Assembly (NCBI GenBank): GCA_031412335.1
Contig: JANOCT010000023.1
Location: 91,553-155,552 of the forward strand
Origin: JBBQYA01 sp031412335
GTDB taxonomy: Bacteria; Bacteroidota; Bacteroidia; Sphingobacteriales; Sphingobacteriaceae
Direction of reading: 5' to 3'
DNA length: 64,000 nt
Below the pieces are notes generated by a model. That model did no database searches. It was not told the DNA's origin and was given only the letters and a program-made list of their open reading frames with translations. Positions 1 to 9,600 of this stretch are shown here, piece after piece (position 1 is the first letter of the stretch; each line of letters begins with the position of its first letter). The translations under genes and the position numbers were made by a program.

Positions 1-95
1 TTTAGTTCTGCTTCAAAAAAATTAATCCAACGCAACATAAGTGGAACAGCTTCTTGAGGAATAAAATGGCTAAGAAGCGTTTCGTTCGATTTCAC
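1..95 (-). CDS. N-terminal fragment, possible SprT-like domain protein (runs off left edge)
   Basis: An open frame starts with GTG at 95 and runs to the left edge of the window, giving 31 residues that include IPQEAVPLMLRWINFFEAEL. A hydrophobic-aromatic opening of this kind is like the start of the Bacteroidota SprT-like zinc metalloprotease-fold proteins, but the HExxH region would lie outside the window, so the family call is a guess. A promoter box TATCTTTG sits only a few bases upstream, which would give a very short or absent leader and supports this GTG as the start. The gene lies downstream of feoB on the same strand but seems to have its own promoter. Confidence 0.4.
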   Translation of the reverse strand, partial: MKSNETLLSHFIPQEAVPLMLRWINFFEAEL

Positions 96-99
96 GTTA

Positions 100-107
100 C
101 AAAGATA
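100..107 (-). promoter_or_regulatory. Bacteroidota -7 box (TATCTTTG)
   Basis: The minus strand reads TATCTTTG, an exact match to the TAnnTTTG element of the Bacteroidota primary sigma factor. It ends 5 bases before the GTG start of the partial gene at the left edge, so the transcript would be nearly leaderless. No convincing -33 element was identified. Confidence 0.45.
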
Positions 108-110
108 TAA

Positions 111-2219
111 TTATGTCATTAATTGATATACTAGCAGGCTACTTAAATATGCCAGCGCCGTCATATATACAAATTGAATAATTGGCCATTTCTTTGATTT
201 TGTTTCTCGGTAGGTTACTGCAACTGTACTCATACATTGCATAGCAAATGCATAAAAAATCATAAGGGAGAAAGCTACAGGCAAGGTAAAAACAGGCAAT
301 CCAGTGTTTGGATTTGTTGCTTGCCTCATTTTCTCAATAAGCTTAGTGGAGTTATCTACATCACCTTCTACTGAATAAATGGTAGCCATGGTTCCAACAA
401 AAACTTCACGGGCAGCAAATGAAGTTATGAGGGCAATTCCTATTTTCCAATCAAAGCCTAAAGGTTTTATGGCTGGTTCTATCACATGACCTAATATTCC
501 AGCGAAAGATGATTCCAACTTTTCAGATTCCATTTCCCTTTTCATTTCATCGTTTTCACCTGATTTTGCAATTTTTTCCTGATAGGTTTTATTGATTTCT
601 GCAAATCGTTTTGGTGGACCATAACTTGCTGCCAACCATAACAATGCAGAAACGATAATAATCACTTTTCCAGCTTCTAAAACAAAAGTTTTTGATCGTA
701 AATAAATAGTTAATAGAACATTATTCCACCTTGGCATTCGATAAACAGGCAATTCCATAATAAAAAAACCTCTTGATTTTGCTTTTATCAGGTATTTCAT
801 AACTAAGGCTGCTAAAAATGCCGCTGCAAAACTCAAGAGATACATAAACATTAAAGCAAGAGCTTGAAGATTGATAAAACCAAAAACAGTTCTGGAAGGA
901 ACAACCAAGGCGATTAAAACAGTATAAACTGGTAATCTCGCTGAACAACTAATCAGCGGAGCTACCATAATGGTAATAATTCGATCTTTCCAATTTTCAA
1001 TCGTTCTTGCGGCCATTATTGCCGGAACAGCACATGCAACGCTACCAATTAATGGAACAACTGATTTTCCGTTAAGCCCTACTTTTTTCATCAGCTTATC
1101 GAGCATAAATGTAACTCTCGACATATAGCCAGTATCTTCTAAAATAGCTATGAAAGCAAATAAAATGGCTATTTGAGGTACAAAAACCACTACTCCACTC
1201 AATCCAGCAATTATGCCTTCGGTCAATAAATTAGTCAAAAAACCTGCTGGTAGAATGGCTTTTAGCGAATTTCCTAACCAAGCAAAAACGGTTTCAATCA
1301 AATCCATTGGGTAGGCTGACCAAGTATAAATTGCTTGAAACATACCTAAGAGCAACACCATAAAAATCAATAACCCAAAAATCTTATGAGTTAAAATTTT
1401 GTCAATTTTATTGCTGTAGTTTTCGGTTCCTGTGCCTCTGTGATCTTTTACGGTATCAAATAAAAGTTCGTTAATGAGATTATACCGACTTATCGTTTCT
1501 TTCGCTTGTATTTTCTGACTTTCAAATTTTGCATCGTGTACCAATTCTGCCAATCTTATTTTTTGCTCACTGCTGATGAAATGAAGATTTTGATATTGAT
1601 GCGCTAACTGATAAGCAATCGTAGGATTACTAACATGAAGTTCACCTTGAATACGGCAAATTAAATCGGCAGCAAAAGGCATTACGTTTAAACGATACTC
1701 TGGATTGATTGTGGATGGAGAATGTAATAATGTCTTTTTTAATAAATCGAAGCCTACTTTTTTTCGAGCATTAATTGGAACAATAGGGATATTCAATTTT
1801 TCGGCTAATCCTTCTATATCAATTTCAATTCCTTCACTTTTAGCAATATCAATCATATTGAGAGCCATTATTACCGGCTTTCCCAAATCTGCAACTTGCG
1901 AAAAAAGTAAAAAATTTCTTTTTAAATTGGATGCATCTACTACAATGACCAATAAGTCAGGATGTGAAGGATTTTGCTTATCGCTAAGCACATCAAATAC
2001 GATTGCTTCGTCTATTGATTTTGGATAAAGACTATAAATCCCTGGAAGATCAATTATTTCAAATTCTTTGTTCTGAAACGAAGCAAATCCGCTTTTTTTA
2101 TCAATGGTGACTCCTGGAAAGTTTCCTACTTTTTGGTTTAAACCAGTAAGCGCGTTGAATAGAGTAGATTTTCCGGTATTAGGGTTTCCAATTAATGCAA
2201 TCTTAATCCGGTCTGGCAC
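111..2219 (-). CDS. feoB: Ferrous iron transport protein B
   Basis: FeoB is the inner-membrane permease for Fe(II), with a cytoplasmic GTPase domain. The 702-residue protein shows G1 GNPNTGKS at residues 11-18, G3 DLPG at 57-60 and G4 NMID at 121-124. The membrane part holds the two Gate signatures, with CAVPAIMAAR and then SCSARLPVY, followed by a run of hydrophobic segments to the C-terminus. Length is normal for a single-chain FeoB of this phylum. The start is GTG at 2219, 10 bases after the feoA stop, so the two genes are surely co-transcribed. No feoC is present, which is usual in Bacteroidota. Regulation by iron is suggested by a Fur-like site upstream of feoA. Confidence 0.96.
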   Translation of the reverse strand: MPDRIKIALIGNPNTGKSTLFNALTGLNQKVGNFPGVTIDKKSGFASFQNKEFEIIDLPGIYSLYPKSIDEAIVFDVLSDKQNPSHPDLLVIVVDASNLKRNFLLFSQVADLGKPVIMALNMIDIAKSEGIEIDIEGLAEKLNIPIVPINARKKVGFDLLKKTLLHSPSTINPEYRLNVMPFAADLICRIQGELHVSNPTIAYQLAHQYQNLHFISSEQKIRLAELVHDAKFESQKIQAKETISRYNLINELLFDTVKDHRGTGTENYSNKIDKILTHKIFGLLIFMVLLLGMFQAIYTWSAYPMDLIETVFAWLGNSLKAILPAGFLTNLLTEGIIAGLSGVVVFVPQIAILFAFIAILEDTGYMSRVTFMLDKLMKKVGLNGKSVVPLIGSVACAVPAIMAARTIENWKDRIITIMVAPLISCSARLPVYTVLIALVVPSRTVFGFINLQALALMFMYLLSFAAAFLAALVMKYLIKAKSRGFFIMELPVYRMPRWNNVLLTIYLRSKTFVLEAGKVIIIVSALLWLAASYGPPKRFAEINKTYQEKIAKSGENDEMKREMESEKLESSFAGILGHVIEPAIKPLGFDWKIGIALITSFAAREVFVGTMATIYSVEGDVDNSTKLIEKMRQATNPNTGLPVFTLPVAFSLMIFYAFAMQCMSTVAVTYRETKSKKWPIIQFVYMTALAYLSSLLVYQLMT

Positions 2220-2229
2220 GTCAGATGTT

Positions 2230-2445
2230 TTACTTTAAAATAATAGTAGATGCTTCTTTTTTGCGAAGACTTAATTTATAACCTGAAATGGTAATTGCCA
2301 TTGGATCTCCAAATGGTGCAATATTATTAACATGAACAATTTGACCAGGCAAACATCCCATTTCTAATAATTTAATCGACATTTCTTCGTCGGTAAATGA
2401 GTCAATAATGGCAGTTTCTCCGATATTTAATTCTGATAAATTCAT
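2230..2445 (-). CDS. feoA: Ferrous iron transport protein A
   Basis: This 71-residue protein is a single FeoA domain, a small SH3-like fold that works with FeoB in Fe(II) uptake, probably at its cytoplasmic face. It contains the family's central pattern, with LLEMGCLPGQIVHV followed by a GDPMAITISGYKLSLRK stretch near the C-terminus. The length fits a free-standing FeoA. It is the first gene of a feoA-feoB pair; the 211 bases before it hold a Fur-like sequence but no clear promoter box. Confidence 0.93.
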   Translation of the reverse strand: MNLSELNIGETAIIDSFTDEEMSIKLLEMGCLPGQIVHVNNIAPFGDPMAITISGYKLSLRKKEASTIILK

Positions 2446-2621
2446 ATCTCTTTTAATTGGATGGCAAGGTAATGCTTATTTAGATTAATGACAAATAAGA
2501 TTAACAGAAGTTTGCCTGAAAAGGAAATATTACACTAACAATGATTCGGTTATTCTAAATTAAATGACAGAATAAAATTGTTTATTTTGATTTTTTAAAC
2601 TTCTTTTTTTAAAAAATCAAT

Positions 2622-2640
2622 TTGATTGAAAATGATTATC
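2622..2640. promoter_or_regulatory. Fur-like operator upstream of feoAB
   Basis: The minus strand contains GATAATCATTTTC, which matches 12 of 13 bases of the right part of the classical Fur box (GATAATCATTATC); over the full 19 bases the match is about 13. The site lies about 180 bases before the feoA start, in the gap after the small lipoprotein gene. The distance is long for direct blocking of a promoter, so the call is tentative. Iron control of feoAB is common, which adds prior support. Confidence 0.4.
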
Positions 2641-2656
2641 AACAAATTAAGAGAAA

Positions 2657-2800
2657 CTAACTCAATTTATCATTCACAATTTTAGTATTGGTTTTCCCAA
2701 AACTCGGGCAATTACATCTGCTTTTAGCACTGCAGGCTGCTAAGAAACAAAATCCGGTAATAACCATGATGATTTTGATATGAGTTTTAATATTTTTCAT
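2657..2800 (-). CDS. Small Cys-rich lipoprotein, 47 aa
   Basis: This short gene codes for a 47-residue protein. Its start codon overlaps the stop of the VanZ gene (ATGA), so translation is probably coupled. The N-terminus has basic residues (MKNIKTHIK) and a hydrophobic core ending in the lipobox LAAC, with the lipid-bearing cysteine at residue 23. The mature part has two more cysteines in SRCNCPSFG. It is therefore likely an exported, lipidated peptide of about 25 mature residues. I do not recognise a family; short peptides of this type are common in Bacteroidota and are often missed. The tight overlap and coherent export signal argue that it is real. Confidence 0.7.
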   Translation of the reverse strand: MKNIKTHIKIIMVITGFCFLAACSAKSRCNCPSFGKTNTKIVNDKLS

Positions 2801-3186
2801 TTAAAATTTCGATTAAATCGATAAAAGAGAGAATTAACAATTGGAAAACTTAAAATCCCTAAAGCCAATCCAATTGAATTTGCTACAACATCTCTCCAAT
2901 CAGCTGAACGATAGGTAAACACAAATTGTTGCATTAATTCAATAAATACCCCATAAAAAAATCCTGTGGAGATAGTTAATGCAATAGCATTTCTTTTATC
3001 TTTTGTATATTCAAAAACAGGAAGAAAAAGCCAAGCAAATACGAAATAGAAAATAGCATGTACCACTTTATCAATCCCTTTAAAAACAAACCAAGAATCG
3101 GAGGGTAAAGACGAAGGCCGCATATTGCAAAGCACAAAAATAAAAACAAGCCAAATAAAACCTGGAATTGCTTTATATTTTAACAT
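2797..3186 (-). CDS. VanZ family membrane protein
   Basis: A 129-residue protein with about four hydrophobic segments. It shows the VanZ-like pattern DKVVHAIFYFVFAWLF near residue 40, a GFFYGVFIELMQQFV segment near residue 85, then SADWRDVVANSIGLALG. VanZ itself gives low-level teicoplanin resistance in enterococci, but most members, including the short Bacteroidota type next to gcvH, have no proven job and should not be read as resistance genes. It starts 5 bases after the gcvH stop and overlaps the next small lipoprotein gene, so the three form one transcription unit. Confidence 0.88.
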   Translation of the reverse strand: MLKYKAIPGFIWLVFIFVLCNMRPSSLPSDSWFVFKGIDKVVHAIFYFVFAWLFLPVFEYTKDKRNAIALTISTGFFYGVFIELMQQFVFTYRSADWRDVVANSIGLALGILSFPIVNSLFYRFNRNFK

Positions 3187-3191
3187 TCAAC

Positions 3192-3572
3192 TTATGCGCC
3201 TACCTGTTGTTGATAAGCATCAGCAGCTAATAAACTTTCAATTTCGTTTACGTTTTCTATTTTCATTTTTATCATCCAACCTTCACCATATGGATCAGAA
3301 TTTACTAACTCAGGTTGAGTATCTAGTTTTTTATTAAATTCTAATACGACTCCAGACAATGGCATAAATAAATCCGAAACAGTTTTCACTGCCTCAACAG
3401 TACCAAAAACTTCCTCTTGTTTTACACTTTTACCATTGATAGCAATATCAACATACACAATATCACCAAGCTCGTGCTGAGCAAAATCTGTGATACCAAT
3501 TATGGCTTCATCACCGTTAATTTTTACCCATTCGTGGTCTTTTGTATATTTTAATTCTGATGGAAAATTCAT
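3192..3572 (-). CDS. gcvH: Glycine cleavage system H protein
   Basis: GcvH carries the lipoyl group that shuttles the aminomethyl intermediate between the P, T and L proteins of glycine cleavage. The frame shows the family start NFPSELKYTKDHEWVKING and the lipoylation region GTVEAVKTVSDL, with the lysine of EAVK as the modified residue. I use ATG at 3572 (126 residues); the upstream TTG that would extend the frame lies inside the promoter box TACTTTTG, so it is not a credible start. The gene sits between sprA and a VanZ gene, an arrangement conserved in many T9SS-bearing Bacteroidota, although no metabolic link to secretion is known. No gcvT or gcvP is in the window. Confidence 0.95.
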   Translation of the reverse strand: MNFPSELKYTKDHEWVKINGDEAIIGITDFAQHELGDIVYVDIAINGKSVKQEEVFGTVEAVKTVSDLFMPLSGVVLEFNKKLDTQPELVNSDPYGEGWMIKMKIENVNEIESLLAADAYQQQVGA

Positions 3573-3596
3573 GATTTTAAATTGATTATTAGTTTT

Positions 3597-3604
3597 CAAA
3601 AGTA
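3597..3604 (-). promoter_or_regulatory. -7 box for gcvH-vanZ (TACTTTTG)
   Basis: The minus strand reads TACTTTTG between the sprA stop and the gcvH ATG, an exact TAnnTTTG match. Transcription would begin about 20 bases before the ATG at 3572. It indicates that gcvH, vanZ and the small lipoprotein can be expressed independently of sprA. The -33 element is not clear. Confidence 0.5.
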
Positions 3605-3622
3605 TTACAAATTCTTAAATAA

Positions 3623-6600
3623 TTAGTTACCCAGTGTGAAACGAATACTAACACCAGCTTGAGTAAATGCAGTCAAGTAACTAATGGATGATTTTGGTTT
3701 GTTTAAGGTGTAATCATAAAATGCCCGAACATTAAAACGCTCATTTACAACATAATCTATGGAAGGATTTAATGATAAAATTCTACTACCACTACCTGGA
3801 GTTGTTAATGGCACTCCTAATCGATAAATTACATCTAGTGTATTGGTAATTTTAAATTGCATATCAAACTTCAAATTATTTTTAAGTTCGGTTATTTTTC
3901 CATTAATCTTAAATGGCACTTTGAAATTATTGGTAATATAACCGAAGCTAAATGCAAAACCATCACCACTTATTTGCTGAACATTGTTTGATCCAATTGA
4001 AAAAGCAACTCTTCTTGTAGTGTTGTAATCAAATCTAAAGGTCATGCTGTTTTTCAATTTAACATCAATTCCGACTAGCGGAGTAAATTTTTCATCAATT
4101 CCAACACTCGCTACCTGATATTGCGGAAGGAAATTTCCTAGTGGATCAAGTTCTCTCTCGCCTCCAGGATCAGTATTGAATTGGAGTAAATTTCTAAATG
4201 AAGAAATTGAATAGGTAGAAGAATAGCTACTTTTCAAACTGATATTAGAAAATAAATCAGCCAACACAGGGATTTTTGTTAATCCGGTATAATTAATTTG
4301 CCAGTTTGGAAGTGGAATTTTAGTAAATAAATCCAGTTTTTGTTTTGAGGGATCTGTGCCAGTGTAAGCGGCTAAAAAAGCATTTATCAATACTTCTTGA
4401 TTACCAGCACCATATCCGTTATAAAAATCAGAAGTATCGCTTATACTTGTTCCGTTTTCTTCTCCCAATCTTTTGGAAATCGCGATTAAATTAGATTCGA
4501 ATTTCTGGAAATTTTTAGAGCTATATGTTGGTTCTCTTTGACGGTCAAAGATTGTTCTGACGGTAATAGTTGTAATACTAAAAGAACCAGTTTCAACTGG
4601 ACTAAGTTTTCTAAATCCTTTTCGTTTAAATAATGTGTCGTTTACGAATCTGAAATTCGACGATTCAATATTTGAGTAATTTCTATTTGCAGTTAATTCT
4701 ATTCTTAAATCCGGAAGTGGCTCAATGGTAGCTCTTAATTGAATAGTTTCCGAAAAATTTTGAGCGTACTTTGCAGTAAGGTTAGTGTCACTCGTTATCC
4801 AACCTTTATCTGCTGCATATTTGGCAAAATTATCATCTTGTTGACCTAATAAAAATGGAATTCCGGGCGCACTTCTCTTAAAATCATATCCTAAATTATT
4901 AGTTACGGGCAAATACCCTGGTAAAACTGTTGACTCTGTTCTTGAATAAACACCGCTTACTGTTTTAATACTTGTCAACAATCTTGCTCCAGTTTTTAAT
5001 AGGATTTGTTTGGATGGCTTTTTTACTTTTTCTAAACTATCAGCAATAGGTTTTCCATTATTAGATAATTTATTTAATTCTTTTACATTAAGCCCTCGTT
5101 CATCTTTAGCTGCAGGTTTTCGGGGTGCTGGACGTTTAGGAGTATTTAATGATTTTAAAAACTTTGATTTGTTATACAAAGATGTAAATGTAAGCGTAGG
5201 ATTTACTGAAATAATTCGTGAGTTCTGGATGGTATTTCCCAAATCTGTCTTCGAGGTGTCTTTATTTTCTATTTGCGAAAGTGGTTTAGAATCCCATTCA
5301 AATCTACCTCCGTATCGAACATCCAATTTAGTCCAATCTAAAAATGGAAATTTATTGATAGGTACGGTATACGTTACATTAAAACTATGATTATAGTTAG
5401 TAGTTCTACCAAATTGTTTCAAGTTTGATAAAATGGTATCCTTTTGTGATCTTGTTTCTATTTTTCCATCTGGTTCATCAATATTGGATAAATTATTTGC
5501 ATTAAAATCAATTTTTAAACTTCTTGTAATGTTATAATTAAAACCGTAAGCCCTTATTAGTCTGAAGTATTTATTGAAGTTAATTGGCGAAAAATTTGAA
5601 GGAGGAACATAGGTTGGATCCAAGTTTCTAACTTGATTTTCTGAATATAGCCGATCTACATCAACACTAAACGATAAACTACTTGGCAGATAATTAAAGT
5701 TAAAGTCTTTAATCAGATTCAAGTTTTTACTCTTAATGAATTTTTCAAATGGTTTAACAGTTTTTGGGCTTATTGAAAAATTATATCCTAACCTACCTCG
5801 GTGATTTACTTCTAAATCTTTTTCAATCTCATAACTAGTATTTAGCTTATTAGTATATGAATAAGATGCATTTACATTTTCAATATCATAAATCCTGCTT
5901 TTGGCGTTTGGCTTCGTTTTTTCTTTTCTAACGTTGGTAAAATTGATACTTTTTCTAGTTGTTTTATCAATTGTCAAGTTTTTCAAGGTATCTCTTTTAG
6001 AGCCAGTAGTTTGCTCTAATAAATCATTTAACAAAATATCTGGACTACTTGGGCTAAACTGTGGTTTAATTATCGTTTGTGAATAATTATAAAAAACAGG
6101 AATTTTAATTCCAGTTTTCTCTGGAAAAAACTTACCTATTTCAACATTGGTTGACACATCATAAGTGGTAGCATCTTCTCTACTCCTTTCGCTTACTTTT
6201 TTATCAATAGATCCAAATCCTGGTGTACTTCTGCTTCCTGCTAAGTTAACTGTACCAAAATCTGCCAGTTTAAAGGTTGCCCTAGCAAGTGCTGCCCAGC
6301 CTCCATCTTCGTCAAAATCTGTTAATCGTAATTCATTTACCCAAATTTCTGCAGTAATATTTTGTCCATCATCCGTGCTTTGGTTTGATGATCTTCTTTT
6401 CGGATTTCTTACACCAATTAATATGGTTCGTACTCTGCTCAAATCCGGCGAACCAACAACTGTTACTCTGTTCTTACCATCCGGAAAATAAAATTCTTTT
6501 ATTAAAGATGCATTTGCATTGTTTCGCGCCTGTTTGGCATTTTGCAAAACAGAAAGAGGTATATTAAATTTATTTGATTCTGGCCATATTTCACTTTCAG

Positions 6601-9600
6601 TTGTCGAACCATCTTTAGTAATCTGCATTGGAATCTCATATTCATAATAATTTTGAGTAAAATCAGTACCCAATCTAATGAATGTTGATACGTCTCCATC
6701 CTCTAATTGATTTCCTTCAGCGTGAATAAACATCTCAATTCTTTTGTAAGAACGAAAATCAAAATCAGTGTTTTTATATGCTGCCAAACCGTATCCATCT
6801 CTCAATTCCTGAGCTCGCAAAACTAAAGATTGCTCATTCTGACGAGTATTTCCACGTATACTACTGGCATTTCTTTCTTGTTGAATGCCAGGAGGCAATA
6901 CATAAGGAATTGGAATTCGGGTTGCATTCTCTTCGATATTTACGGTGTTTACATCAAAAATCGAAGTATTGTCATCTACTTCACCAATATAATCATCCGG
7001 TTCGCGCAATGGTCTACCAGGTTGAGGGATAAATTTTCTCCATTCGCCTCTATCTAGTTGCAAGCGGGCAAATCTCAAAGTAGTAGATTCTTCAAACTCT
7101 GTCAAGTACATTCTGATAAATCTAACTGATTTAAAATCCTGAATTCCACCTCTAGGCGTACCACTTATAATTGGTACTTTAAATTGCAACCAGCGGATGG
7201 ATTCTGTTTTACCATTTTCTAATTTCACAGTACTTAAAACTTGATCAGTAATATTATTTTGCCCAACTACTAAATCAGCCGGACGCATAGAAATTCTGTA
7301 TTCAAAATATTCATCCTCTTTGCTTGAGTTATTATCTCGGTTTGCATCTTCTGCATCGGGTTGCAAAGTTGTAGAGCCTACCTCTACTCCAAAATCAGCT
7401 AAAGATTGTTCACTAGTTTTAGAATTTCCTTCAGTACCGTTCAATCTGGAATATCTAGTTAGAATATTTGCTTTATCATTATCCAAATCTGTACCTCTGA
7501 AATAAACATAATCATCGTTTGATGGATCATTTTGAGCTTCTGATAATGCATCTGGATTTAAACCAGCATTTTGTAATTCTTGTAAATAGTCACCAAAAAA
7601 AGTTTGTTCATTGCCAGAGGATAATCCATCTAAGCCTACATCTTGGTTTTGTCTGGAAGTTGGATTATTATCAAAAGCTTGTGTTACGGGTTCAATAGAA
7701 GGAATTCTGGCAAATACTGTTGTATCTACTCCATTATTTCCACCATCAACTGGTAGTCCATTTTCTACAGATTTTCTACCATCTCTTAAAACATCTTCAG
7801 AAATTGAACCTAAGTTGAAATATAAATCTCCTCCTTGAGCATCAGGTTTATAAAAAAATGGATCCATAACCCAAAATTCAATAAATTCCACATTTAAGGC
7901 TTCAAAATCTGTTGACGTTAAGCCTCTATAAATACCTCCCCATTTCTTTGTAGGGTTAAGCAAATCTCCATTTGGGTTTAATTCGGTAGTCCGGTAATTG
8001 TAAGGTCCACGTTTGGTAGGATTGAATGTTAAGTCAAATGTGGTCAGAATATTAGCCTGACCACTTTCTGTTAATCTGTTCGGAAAAACCTGTTGCTCTA
8101 ATACCTGCCGTACATAATGGTCGGAAAGTTGCTCTTTGTCTTCGCGAATATGCCTAGGTGTTATGTTATTATTTCTTTGATAAAATAATTGATCAATACT
8201 ATACCAAGAAAGTTGAGCTCTATCAAATCCATTTTGCCGATTTGATACTCCTGCGTTTGGAAAAGTTTGTGGGGTGCTTGACAAAAACCATTGCTGAGCA
8301 TTTTTCAAATCAATAATAGATTTACTTCCCTCAAAATCGTCTAAATAAGAAATTCCAGTTTTATTGCCTGGTGTATTTAGTTGGCGCGAATGGCCAGGTT
8401 GCAAATAAGCATATTCACCAGAAAGTGTGATTTGTGAATTTTCTTTTGTTTCAATAAATGGAATCTTATCGACCAGATTAGTTAAGAATCTTGAATCGGC
8501 TTGGTAGTTTCCATCCAATCCATAAATACTATTTGAAATTGGCTCTTCACCAATGTTTACTTTTTGAGTAAATGGTCTTTCTGAAAGTTTTAATGCTGTA
8601 CCACCAATTGTAAATTTATCACTGAATTTATAATCTAAGCGTGTGCCGAGGAATGTTTTTGTCTGTAAATTAAATAATTGAGCAGCTTCTAACTTTATTT
8701 TTATAGGTACAGCAGAATTCAAATAACTTTCGTCAATAATCTTTACTCGACCAATATTGTAATCAACTGTATATTGGCTTCCTTCTGTCAAAACAGTACT
8801 TCCGGCAGTAACTACAACAGAGCCAGGTGGGATGTTTATTGCGTTTAAAGAAAACTCCGAACTTGATGTACTTTGATAACTTCCTTGAATGAAATATTTG
8901 TTTTGTTCTGGAACTTGTTGTGCTGCATTTTTGGTTGTATCATACAATTGCTGAAAAACATATTTGTTGATAAAAGCAGTTTCAGAAGGGTCAAATTTAC
9001 TTCTTAAATTACTTCCAAATGGCTCACGAACTGGAAAAATAATCTTTCCATTTGCTCTATCAATCGTTACTCCATCTATAAAATCAAAAATACCATCTGC
9101 TCTGTTTGCTTGCCGAGTATTAATTCTATCAACATTTAATAATTGAATGTATTGTTGACCTGATGTTCGTATTCCGTCTGTTAAAACCTGCCGTTCTACT
9201 CCAGTGGCTTCGTCCAAACGAACAATATTTAATCTGAAGTTTTTCTCATTTATCTGAAAAGAACCCAACGGATAAATGTTTTTCATCATTAAATCCCAGG
9301 TAGGCAAATTGGTTTTTAGGGTAGCGTTTTTTAATAATTTGGTATAAAGTACATCTGGTCTTAATGGATTAAGTGGTCGATCCGCCGAAAATTCTCCTAC
9401 TTGATATTCAACACCATCATACGTATATCGGAAAGAAACCGAAAGTACTTCGGCTGCATTCAATGAACGATTTAATGAAATATAACCTAAAGTTGGGCTA
9501 AAGCTAAATTCCCTTGGGCTTAGCTTTCTTGCGTTAGTTAACTTTGCATAATTATCATTTGGACTGCTACCAGCTGGTGTCGCCGATTGAAAATATGAAT

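Noticed and set aside
2797..3186. VanZ protein as a glycopeptide resistance gene
   Set aside because: No other van genes are present, and this short VanZ form next to gcvH is widespread in Bacteroidota without a resistance role.
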